64,000 nucleotides of DNA from NCBI GenBank assembly GCA_964035795.1, contig OZ038320.1, positions 27,287,705 to 27,351,704 on the forward strand, in the 5' to 3' direction. The notes under the pieces were generated by a model, which saw only the letters and a list, made by a program, of their open reading frames with translations, was not told the DNA's origin and searched no databases. The position numbers were made by a program, and so were the translations under genes. Positions 1 through 9,782 of the stretch are shown here, piece by piece. Positions within the stretch are counted from its first letter, which is position 1. Every line of letters starts with the position of its first letter. This stretch comes from Pterobdella sp. o SKG-2022. Taxonomy: Eukaryota > Annelida > Clitellata > Hirudinida > Piscicolidae.

Positions 1-588
1 CGATGTTAATATTTATACCGAAGATAGCACTTCTCTTGATCAAAACCAAATAAATCACAAAAATACGTCAAAAAATAAATCTACCAAAACCTCGCCCTTC
101 ATCCCTACAACATCATCTACAAAGCCTTCATTGCCTTTCATTAACTTAACAGTACTCTATCAACCATTAACGTTCCAAGCTGCTCAACAAGAGTGTTCTA
201 TTTTGGGGGGATATCTGGCGCACATCACGTCCCCACAACTCCAGGTTTCTATTGAGAACCAACTTACTCGTCTTCCTATCGGTAAGCTGTTTCACTTTAT
301 TAAAACATGTTTGTAACTTCTTTTTGTTGATGGGAATTTTTTTCGGCTTCAAGTGCAAAGTGGAGTTTTATATGCAAACTATAATTTGAAAATATAAATA
401 ATCGACTGTAATTTTTTTAATTAAAATAAAATCAAAACTATGACAACAATTTTTTTGAATAAGAATACGGCTTCTCTGAAGAGTTGTTTAGTACACTTAT
501 GAAAAAATACCTGTCAAAAACTGGTAATGTAGTTCGAATGTATTGGAAAAACTTTACGCAATTTTGCTTTATATATTTTACAAACATT

Positions 589-632
<44 letters not shown>

Positions 633-3600
633 TTATATATATATATTGTTGAACAGTTACAATTGCTTGTAAAATATATATAAAAAGATCTTTTGGCGGA
701 GAAAAAAGTTTTATTGAAAGGGTAAGGGTTTGAAGACGCATAATCCACTTCAAAGACCCCATACACACAAACCCTCCAGAGAGCATTTGAAAAAAAATAA
801 CAAGATTAAAACTTATGCATATAAATCTTCATTTATTTATAGATGTTATTGAACAATATGACCATTACATAAATATGCTTTTGAAGTGTTTCGTATAGAC
901 TTAAACAAATAGAAAAATCTCAAAGACAATGTCATTTTTCAATAGGGGAACGAAGTGATTTGATTGGTTACTGGATAGGAGCGACAAGAGGACGCGGAAG
1001 TCATGGCGGTAGATGCATGTACCAACAATGGAAGTGGGTGGACGAGTATGGGAAAAGTTACGGAGTAATTGATGGATTTGCTGCCTTCATGCCTGGCAAA
1101 CCTGACAAGTTGGTTTATGTTCAGTGGTGATTCTAATTATTTTCTAATTACACTTGTTAAACTTGATACTGTAAAAGTTGAATGTATTAAATTCACTTTA
1201 CGAAAAAAATAATGTTAAAGTTTATAATTTATATTTTTAAAGTTACTCAATTCTCTTTATCAATAAAGTAGCGTGAAAGTTTATAATCTATATTTTTTTT
1301 AAAATTGTAATCTAGAAAATCTCTGAAGGTGACGTATATAGTCTAGGTGTTGCATGCAGTTAATTTAACCCTCATAGGCGTTAAAACCTGTTTCTTTATG
1401 TGTCCAGAGAGGCTTTGTGATTACTTGTCAAGTAAAATCACATTCAATCAAAACGCTTTATTCGAGAAAGTTTTAATATTTCCAGGGAATTTAGCTCATA
1501 ATTTTGAATATAATCAGAATGAAAAAAAGATTTTTTAAAAGTCTTTGAATATCTTTTAGAGTTAACTTTTAAATATTCAACTTTAAATTCAAATGTACTT
1601 GACTTACAAAAAAAAAATCTGATAGAATATTTTTTTAAAATTTTTTATTTCTTAAATGCACTTAATGATTTTGGTTATTCATCAAAAATAAACCGAGATG
1701 TTTTAGATTGAAGCTTCCGAATGGTCTCAAGAATTATTTGAATATCTTTTAAGAAGCCTTCTGATGAAATATTTATTCAAAAACTAAAAAAAATCAATAA
1801 AAATAGAAAAAAAAGATATGCCATTATAGAGCCATTTACAAAAAAACTTCTATTAATTTAGGTATTAGGTAATCTGCCATTAAAGTTCTTAATTTAAAAA
1901 CTCATTTCATTAAAAGTAAAGAGGTTGAAAAAATTATTGGCAGTATTTTTATGCAATCAATTTCATAAGAAAATTTTCAATAAATTTTTGAATCTCCAAT
2001 CCAAACGTATTAATTCGTCAATCTTTCACGAATCGTTCACAAATTCACATATTTCAAGACATTTTTTTCAGCAAAACAACGAAAATGAAATACTAAAACA
2101 TCTATTATTACACCCATCAACGAATAAATTTTAAACTCATCAAACTTAACATTAATTCATTCGAATTTTTTCATTCAAAACCACTCTTTTATCCATCAAA
2201 ACATCATCAGATCGGCATCATCAATCAGCTTATTTTAAATGATTTTTTTCACTTTTATACAAAGGTGCATAGAATATCTAAAATATGAAAACTTCTCTGT
2301 TTATGAAATTCAAATTTATCTCTATGACAGGTTGCGTAAGATTTAAGCTTTTGAAATTATTTTTAACATATCTAGGCAGCCTTCTTTCATGTCGGATTAC
2401 TGCTATTTCACGCAACGAAACGCCATAAAGTTTGGCATGTATTATGTTATCTGCACGTACAAAAATGTTCTCATATCCAAGTTGTCAACAAAATAAAAAC
2501 TTATAAAACTATATTGACTTAAAAATTGCATTAAAAAATCTCGTCAAATCATGTTTATAAAAGTTAAATATCCTAATAGTCAGAAAAAACTATACACATA
2601 CATTAGAAAAGAGAAACAAAAAGAGAAGAAATGAAGAAGGAGAAGATTTATGAAAAAGTCAATTATTACTTAAATGCACGCCATTCACCAATAGTGAAGT
2701 AGAATCGCTAGGTCAAAGAAATTTGTAATTTACTGAGAATTGAAAAAAACTATGGAAACATATTTTAAATTAAGTCGGCCATTCTTTCATATTTTTTCAC
2801 TAAAAAACTATTGGAGTAAAAAAAACCTTATAGCAATATCATTCGAGTGAAAACAAACAAAAGTGAATGTGAATAAAAATTTGAAATGTACAGTTATTTC
2901 GGTCCAGAAGAATGCTTGTACCTTTCAATCACCAGTCCAAACGACTCAAGCAGGTTTCCATTTAATTTATAAAAAATTGTATTCCATAAAATCTTTAAAA
3001 TAACTATTGAATAATTTTATAGATTTGTTTTTTGCATATTATCTGATTATCTTTTGTAAAAACATTATTTAAGATGCAGTCAAGGCTTCCTTAATTTAAA
3101 AGTAAATCTAATGACACTAGATATACTCAAGAGCCGATAAAATCGTTGTGTTTTTACGATTATTTGGGAATAATTGTGGTTTCTTACATTTTCAACATAA
3201 GTCAAAGAAGCTTGAATATTTTATAAATAGTTTTAGCTTTTAAAAATATTTTTATTTTTTTGTGTGTTATTATAACGCGTAAGAAAGTCTTGATTTGAAG
3301 GACAATTATGACGTTTCTGAATTAAAAATCATTTTTTATGAATGCTTTTTTCCGTCATTAAACTCGAAAAAATGTATTTACTTAATAAAAAAATACTCTT
3401 TTTTAGAGAATCTATCATTAGCCCGTTCACTTATGAGATTTCTACAGTGCAAGATGAATTAATTTATAGGCAATCTAATGGAAATCCATAGCACGTTTTC
3501 GGCTTTTTAAAATAAACTTTTAAAAAACTTGTATAAATTAGTATAAACTTATCTACTATTGATTATTTAATTTTGTCATTAAGAGCGCATTAAGTATAGT

Positions 3601-4281
3601 GTTTAATTCATTGATACATCATTACTCTTACAAAATCTTTTGTGTAACTTCGTGCGATAAACCACAAACCGAATTAAGCGCAATTACACGCACATAATAA
3701 CGGGTAGAAAAATTAAAAAGATTTCTTTGATCGAAACGTAAAAAAGGCATAATTTATATAAAGTTGGATAAATCATGAACTTATTCATGGATATTCTTTT
3801 ATGACCTATAAACATTTTCTTATGGTTTTTGTTGTTGTTAAGGTTAGTAATGTTTTACTGTTTGTAATGCTGCTTTCATCATTCTTGTAAGAAGGCTGGA
3901 TTAGGTGATGATAAAAAAGCGAAAATGGTGATATAATCACCATTTTCGCTTTTTCATCATCACCTAGATGTTAGACATAAGAATGATTGAAACAGTTCAA
4001 AAACGAAACTCTCATTAAGAAATTGGCATCAAATACAAATTCAAAAAGTTAATGATAGTTCTTTCGCGTGCTTTTAAATTATTTTATAATCTCTTGCCTT
4101 CAGCGAAATTAAAACTCTTTCATATAGCAGAAGTGTTTTGTGTATTTCATCCAAAAAAAATATATTTTTAACATTTACGTATATTTGTTTTCAAAATTTC
4201 AGATATTTGAAATGGAACGATGCACCATGCGATTTGGAAACCATTGGACCAATTGGAGCTTTGTGTCAAACGCCGTCTTAA
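1..4281 (+). CDS. C-type lectin-domain protein, 3' part, four exons
   Basis: The exons are 1-281 (open from the window edge, codons starting at base 2), 946-1126, 2894-2953 and 4203-4281 (TAA). All junctions are GT-AG and the phases agree (1, 2, 2). The first exon carries a Ser/Thr/Lys-rich linker and then the start of the fold (LTFQAAQQECSILGGYLAHI). Exon 2 gives the WIG motif (YWIGATRG), WKWVDEYG and PGKPDK. Exon 3 gives EECLYL. Exon 4 gives the calcium-site motif KWNDAPC and the last cysteine (GALCQ), then stops four residues later, so the domain ends the protein. CTLDs are extracellular recognition modules, some binding sugars through Ca2+. Here the sugar-specificity tripeptide position reads KPD rather than the classical EPN or QPD, so sugar binding is uncertain. 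Six domain cysteines are visible, including an extra one in GRCMYQQ. The 5' end (signal peptide or other domains) is outside the window. Confidence 0.9.
591..646. repeat. TA dinucleotide microsatellite
   Basis: A run of about 19 TA units with a short interrupted continuation, inside lectin intron 1 (282-945). The rest of that intron shows no feature. Confidence 0.95.
1127..2893 (+). other. Lectin intron 2
   Basis: AT-rich sequence between donor GTGATT and the acceptor CAG at 2891-2893. Only short chance ORFs are present and I see no further exon or element. Confidence 0.75.
2954..4202 (+). other. Lectin intron 3
   Basis: Intron with donor GTTTCC and acceptor ending TTTCAG. It contains the inverted repeat listed at 3857-3996 and otherwise nothing recognisable. 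Confidence 0.75.
3857..3996. repeat. Long inverted repeat with near-perfect 65-nt core
   Basis: The core arms 3902-3932 and 3936-3966 pair over 31 positions with a single mismatch (3913 against 3955) and a 3-nt centre. The outer sequence pairs imperfectly as well: an ACTGTTT segment near 3857 is mirrored at about 3990-3996, and a TCATTCTT segment is mirrored near 3979-3986. The shape fits a foldback or MITE-like element, or a transcribed hairpin. A GAT triplet flanks both ends of the core, a weak candidate target duplication. Confidence 0.85.
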
Positions 4282-4471
4282 CATTTAACATTTTTTTTTG
4301 CTATTTTCTCATATTGTTTTTTTAATCAGTATTTCAAATTAAAATTTCAATTATGATTACTAAAATTTTTGCTTAAATGTTTTGAAACAATTATTAAATT
4401 TGTGAAATTTAGTAAGTGTTCGTCCGTACAAACTAAAACATGTTTTAGTTTTATGCTGTTTATTCTTTTTG

Positions 4472-4477
4472 AATAAA
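4472..4477 (+). terminator. Candidate polyadenylation signal of the lectin gene
   Basis: AATAAA lies about 190 bases after the lectin stop and 106 bases before the ATG13 start codon. It is a motif match only. The intergenic stretch 4282-4582 holds nothing else I can identify. Confidence 0.45.
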
Positions 4478-4582
4478 AGCTAGAAAAACAAGTTTCTTGT
4501 TGAACATATTTAAATTAAATCTTTAGAAAGAAAAAGTTCAAACATTTTTATTGTAATATAAAATACAAGAAATTGTATTATC

Positions 4583-5980
4583 ATGATTTTGAGTGAAAAA
4601 GACAGAACCGACTTATGCAAGTTTTTGAAATACTTTGTATACAAATCTTGCCATGTACTTGTACAATCAAGAAACGGAAAGAAAGCAAATGATCGTTCTA
4701 AATTAATTGCATCAAGTAGTGATTGGTTTAACTTACTTATTCGAGACCTAAGTGATTTGCAATCGGAAATAAAGAAGGCTTATAGCCAACACGGAGGTTT
4801 GCAAGTTGGCCGCAAACCTATAACATTAGAATTTTCTTTTTTGCAGAAACCCATGAACAAAAATGCCAATAATGCTAGTGGTAAAAAAGTTATTTTAGAG
4901 GCATGGAGCATTCGAATGGCAAATGAAGTAGACAATTCAGTAAAGGTATCTTTTGGGGTTTATAACAGGCTCAGCACTTTGCTTAAAAACATTATAGTAA
5001 TAAGTCGTACATTGCCTCTATACAAAGTGAAGAGTAATGCTAATAACTTGGAAATTGGCCACTCTTTTATGGTTGGGGAAACATTAATAGGGAAAGCAGG
5101 TGTAGAGTTTGAGGTTGGTAGAGTTGGTACACCTATGGGTACTGTTGTTGTTTCATCATTTACTAATGCTATTACAATTCAAAATCTGAAAAGAATTCTT
5201 AAATCGAGCAATGCAGTTACTGATTGTATATTGCTGGACCATTTTGCCAATGATTACTATGAATATGATGATCCTTCTTTCCAAAATTTTTCTGGTTCTC
5301 ATAGCAATGATATAGTGGAACATAGCGATGAAGGAAAAGACATAGTAATTGTGACCAAAGATGATAAAGGAAATGTCATTATAAAAAATCATTGTCATGA
5401 AGAAAATCCCATGAAAAAAAAAAATAAAAATGATGAAAACAATAATTTAAATAATATTGACTATAAAAATGATATAATCAATAATAATAAAAAAAAATTT
5501 GTCAATGAAAGTGATAGGAAAAGTGCTGTTGCCCAACAAGAGAAGTTCAGCCCAAAAGTCAAAAAATATTCAAATGGAATTGAAAGTGAGAAAAAATTCA
5601 CAATGGTTAATTATGAAGATTTTGATGATGAAGAATTAGGAGAATTTTATAAACAGTTCAAAGAAGCAGAAAAGAATAACTTATTTAGCTCTAATAATAA
5701 AGTGAACAACAAAGTTTATAACAAAAAATTTGAAAAAAATGCTAAAAAAAGCAATGAAAATGGAGATTATGAGGAGAAAATTTTGTTTGACAGTGAAAAA
5801 GGATTTGCCAGATCTGATGTGAATGAAACAAATAGTAGTATCAATGATAAAAATGACAAAAACAATAATAATGATTATGATATATGCTCGTTATCAAACA
5901 CCCTAGCTGAGTTTGAAGCCAATGCTGTACAGTTTGATGCTTTTGTCCAGTCTATTGACAACATCATAGCACTCAAGTGA
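4583..5980 (+). CDS. Atg13: Autophagy-related protein 13, single exon
   Basis: The reading frame encodes 465 residues without an intron. Residues 1 to about 205 form the ATG13 HORMA domain. The markers are an N-terminal helix (CKFLKYFVYKSCHVLVQSR), SDWFNLLIRD, the segment LEAWSIRM, VYNRLSTLLKNIIVISRTLP, and VGRVGTPMGTVVVSS. The middle (about 225-425) is Asn/Lys/Asp-rich and probably disordered. A conserved segment LGEFYKQF lies near residue 350. The C-terminus contains EANAVQFDAFVQSI, which matches the tail that in animal ATG13 contacts ULK1/Atg1. The protein is the HORMA scaffold of the ULK1/Atg1 initiation complex with FIP200 and ATG101 and acts in the cytosol at phagophore assembly sites. 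The ATG at 4583 is the first Met before the HORMA helix. The length is close to the usual 400-520 residues. Lack of introns beside multi-exon neighbours suggests intron loss or a retrocopy, yet the frame is intact. Confidence 0.93.
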   Translation: MILSEKDRTDLCKFLKYFVYKSCHVLVQSRNGKKANDRSKLIASSSDWFNLLIRDLSDLQSEIKKAYSQHGGLQVGRKPITLEFSFLQKPMNKNANNASGKKVILEAWSIRMANEVDNSVKVSFGVYNRLSTLLKNIIVISRTLPLYKVKSNANNLEIGHSFMVGETLIGKAGVEFEVGRVGTPMGTVVVSSFTNAITIQNLKRILKSSNAVTDCILLDHFANDYYEYDDPSFQNFSGSHSNDIVEHSDEGKDIVIVTKDDKGNVIIKNHCHEENPMKKKNKNDENNNLNNIDYKNDIINNNKKKFVNESDRKSAVAQQEKFSPKVKKYSNGIESEKKFTMVNYEDFDDEELGEFYKQFKEAEKNNLFSSNNKVNNKVYNKKFEKNAKKSNENGDYEEKILFDSEKGFARSDVNETNSSINDKNDKNNNNDYDICSLSNTLAEFEANAVQFDAFVQSIDNIIALK

Positions 5981-6565
5981 AAAGAATGCTAATAGAGTTG
6001 TATTGATTAATGTTTACATCAGATATTTTAATCTCTGATAATTGTCTTAGTGTATTTTGAAACTTGTTTTGCAATATTGCTTTTTCAACTAATACTAGTT
6101 AATAATTGAATTGTAGCAATGAATTTTTGATGAGTTCTAATGCTAATTTCTTACCAAATCTAGTCATTCATGTTTTTTATTTGAATTTCAGTGTTTTGTC
6201 ATCATAAAAATTTTTTATAATCTTTATTATAAAAAAATTGTGCTTTAGTGTGCCAAGATGTTTTGAAATATTCTTTTGAGTTTTTATGACTTTAATTATG
6301 TAATGAAATTTTTTGAATAATTCATTCAATGTTACTGAAAGTGTTTTTTCTTTTGATTGAGCATAATTTCATAATGCATTTCATGTTGTTAACAGTGTTA
6401 GTCTACAAAATAACCAAGATTTTAAATAAACAAATTCAATACTTTTAAAGTTTAACGTTATCGAATATTAGCATAAGTATTTTAACGCGCTTGAATTCTA
6501 TTTCCCATTCATATTTTAAATATACTATTGTGTGTTATAAAAATTTATTCAAAGAATAAAAATGA
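5981..6565. other. Convergent 3' region between ATG13 and NSUN4
   Basis: These 585 bases separate the two stop codons, which face each other. AATAAA occurs on the plus strand at 6425-6430 and 6555-6560, the likely ATG13 3' ends. No ORF or repeat is evident. Confidence 0.7.
6544..6549 (-). terminator. Candidate polyadenylation signal of NSUN4
   Basis: AATAAA on the minus strand begins 17 bases after the NSUN4 stop codon. If it is used, the 3' UTR is very short and the ATG13 and NSUN4 transcripts overlap only slightly. Confidence 0.45.
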
Positions 6566-9356
6566 CTATTTAGTTCTTCTTATTTTGCAGAAGTACGTGG
6601 GGCCAAAATTTGAAACCATGTTTGGCAAGACCAATTGTCCCAATTTACCTTTCCACGGTTTTTGAAAATTAAAATAATCTTCGTATGCTTCTGCCAATGG
6701 CCCTGGAAAGATAATTTAAATATAGCGATTGTATCGCATAAAAAACAGTCAAAAAAACGATAAAATATCAATGTAAACTGGGCTATAAATTATTACCAAC
6801 CCGTGTCAAGAACTTCGGCTTCAACTGACAATTGTTCACTAGCGTTTTCAATGGCTAGCTTAACCACTAAGTCGTTTTGGGAAGGAAATAAAGTACAAGT
6901 GCTGTATATGACAATACCACCAGGCCTCACTGCTCTCAACCCTCCTCTGATAAGTTACCAAAGATTACTTAAATATATTAATCCTTTTAAGCAATTCTAT
7001 TTGAATTTAATGGCTCAAAAATCAATATTGAGAGAGTTTACGTTCTGCAGAAAATAGTATAAAAAAGTTTGAAGATGTTTGAAAGACGTTTAAAATACCA
7101 ACACAAGTAATTGTTGTTGCATATTTTGTAAATAAATACGATCCTGTTGCCTTGAAGATTTAAATAACGTGTTGTCCTCATTATCCACGTCTTATAAATA
7201 TAAATATTAACAAAATTAAGTAGTTAGTTTCTCGATCAGCATAAATATACCATTTGACAACGTTTAATGAAAACGAATCTAAATAAATTACCAGCAAGTG
7301 TATGCCTATCTGAATAGCACGGCACATCAACTAGAACCTGAAACAAAATGAACTTGAAAAGATGAGTTTATTAAAAAAATCAAGACTAGTAATACAAAAT
7401 TCTGAATGTTGTTTAGATTTATGAATAATATTAAAATTAAAAAGCATCTCAATAGTTAACCCTATCAAACTGTTCTGCATGGGTGTGAGCGTAAGTGCAA
7501 GCATCAACATGTTTGACTTCAACTCGATTGTCTGAACCGTTATCAAAGTTTTGAGTGTAAGAACTAAAAAAAAACGACCTGCGATGAATAAATGAGAGAG
7601 TCTATTAATAAAAACTAAAAACTTATGCTCTGCTGTAAACAAATACATTCAAATAAAGCCTATTCGGTATAAGTTAAATAAAAAAGTTACATTACTTGAG
7701 CGTGTTTCTAAGGCGAGATATTCTTGAAAAAGATTTATCCACGCAAACTAAAAGACCTGGAATGTTTTCATTTCATTAGAATTTGTTGTATTTGAATTAT
7801 GAGCCAACCAGGTAGCATAGTCTGCAGCATACAAAAACTTTTGCCTCCAGGGGCTGCACACATATCCAACACCTTAGTGTTATTAGGAAAATGAGGTTAA
7901 TAACACTTGATAAAATACGGCAACCTTATGAGAAGTTTCGGACACTATTTTGTTTAGAAAATCTAGAGTTTGCTTTGTAAAAATGACTTAATAACAATGT
8001 CAACAGAAATTGTTGCACATGCTATGAAGACGTAGTAAAAATGACGTGAATAAGATCATACATGACAATCTGGAAATAGATCTAGAGCAAGAACAGGAAG
8101 AACTGAACCAGCATCCATCAGATAATAGGCTAGAAATAATGATATTCATAAATATCTCTCATAGGCAATTAATAGAAAATTTAATATAAAACTTATAAAA
8201 ACCCCTTTAGAATAGATAGTTTTAAAAATTAAACATGTAAAAATAAGTAAATTTATTACATAGTTTCCCAGTAGAAAAATCTCTTTTAGCAGGTGAAAAA
8301 ACTGTGAGGTCTCCTGAGGTATGAATAATGGCTTTTAGTTTTTGGGGGTATTGGAAAGATTCTGAAGAATGGACTGAAACATCTTTAATAGTAGATTCAT
8401 TGTCATCATCTTGAATAAATGACTGTGGATGGTTGAGAAGATTTTCTTTTCTCAAAAGAGATTCTCTTACAGACAACACTCTTTCTCCAGGAACAAAAGT
8501 GAACAAGTCTGTCTGAGAAGATTTAAGGGGAGAATCTGTATGTAAAATCTCTTCATTCTGCCTATTAGTTGAAGATTGATCAAATTCATTTTTTGAATTT
8601 TCAAATTCTTTTTCTAATAATGTTTCATCTTTCTCCGGTTGAATCAAACTAAACTTTCCTTCATGAGATTCAATAGATTTGAAGCGACTCACAAAATCAA
8701 AGCCACCATTTTCAGCTAACTTGTATAAAAAATTATCATGATCAGCACAAAAATTGTTCATAACAGCACAGTATTTAGGCTGGCTTAACAAAGCTAGGCG
8801 CATGGATGGCCATTGTTCTTTATAGATGCTACCTAGGTGAATGTCATAGTGCCTTAGTGCTAACTCTGCATTATTATTCTCTAGTGATTTTGCATTCTGT
8901 AGAAAATTTCATATAGAAGTGAATAGTTAATACACAGAATAAAACCATAAACATTTTCGACAAAATTTTGAGTTGAATTTCAGAATCAAACATATTATTG
9001 TTGTAATTATGATCTATTTTATTCAAAATGCACACTGAAATTTATAAATAAAATTTTTGCAATTAAATACTTTAAAATTATTTTTACTCAATACACATTT
9101 GTTTCAAAAACATTCTTATGTATTTTAATCTTGCATCAAATGTTATTACATGAATACTCATAAATTGAATTTGAAAAATATATATTTTTAATAATTTAAC
9201 TCTCACCCACCCTCATGTGTTTTATTTTATGTGGAAAAATAATATTAACTTTGTACTAACATATTTTTCCTTGCGAGATTTGAATCTTTTAAATAACATC
9301 CATACAATTTTTTGATTTTCTCTTGCTCGCAGAAAACTAAAGTTTAAAAACTTCAT
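6566..9356 (-). CDS. NSUN4: NSUN4-type mitochondrial rRNA cytosine-5 methyltransferase, ten exons
   Basis: The exons, in gene order, are 9261-9356, 8260-8896, 8062-8129, 7809-7872, 7696-7756, 7461-7563, 7292-7337, 7103-7190, 6801-6946 and 6566-6702. They sum to 1,446 nt, exactly 482 codons with TAG. Family markers are QWPSMRLALLSQPKYCAVMN, YYLMDAGSVLPVLALD, the SAM-binding motif VLDMCAAPGGK, motif IV LVDVPC, motif VI IYSTCTLFPSQND with the catalytic Cys, and the C-terminal LVLPNMVSNFGPTYFCKIRR. The N-terminus (MKFLNFSFLR, then Lys/Arg-rich) suits a mitochondrial targeting sequence. NSUN4 makes m5C in mitochondrial small-subunit rRNA and, with MTERF4, helps assemble the mitoribosome. At 481 residues it exceeds the roughly 380 of human NSUN4; the excess is a Ser/Glu/Asn-rich insertion of about 100 residues in exon 2. 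Three donors are the unusual GTTGG. NSUN3 is excluded by the N-terminal region. Confidence 0.93.
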
Positions 9357-9635
9357 TATCACTTCAATTAAAAGAAGCACGGCATTTAAATTTTTGCACT
9401 CTTGATTGGATCTCGGCTAGTTCAATATAAACTAAAAATCTGTTGAGTAAGTAAGATATAAAAAGTATTTAATTATGATTTTTGCATTTTTCGTGCAAGA
9501 ACTCAAATTGCCTTAACTTTATAACTGTAATTGATGGATAAAACGTGAGAGGTTAAAAAGAATGAAAATTTATCATATTAGGACTGACTATGTATAAATA
9601 TATATTTCAAAGTGGTCTTGAAGACTTAAATAGTT

Positions 9636-9782
9636 TCATGCCACTATAATAATAATGGTTATTTTTTGTTTGTAGTTATCAAGCAAGATTGAAATTTTCA
9701 AGGATAAAGTATTTTCCAACAAGCGGTCTTGCACAGAGAATTGAACAACACGTGGGACTTGCTCCAGTGTAGTTCCATCAAT
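9636..9782 (-). CDS. Orphan exon-like ORF of unknown gene
   Basis: After a CAG acceptor ending at 9783 there is a 48-codon open frame (starting IDGTTLEQVPRVVQFSVQDR) that closes with TGA. It is noticeably less AT-rich than its surroundings and its codon choice looks like coding DNA. A possible donor (GTTGGA, after 9721) has the same form as three NSUN4 donors. The next confident coding sequence on this strand is NSUN4 exon 1 at 9356, which starts with its own Met. I found no partner exon and do not assign a family. It could be a remnant of a lost gene or an alternative 5' exon. Confidence 0.3.
   Translation of the reverse strand: MDGTTLEQVPRVVQFSVQDRLLENTLSLKISILLDNYKQKITIIIIVA

Noticed and set aside
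7331..7648. Minus-strand 105-codon frame as a gene
   Set aside because: It overlaps NSUN4 exons in a different frame from the one carrying LVDVPC and AEQFDR.
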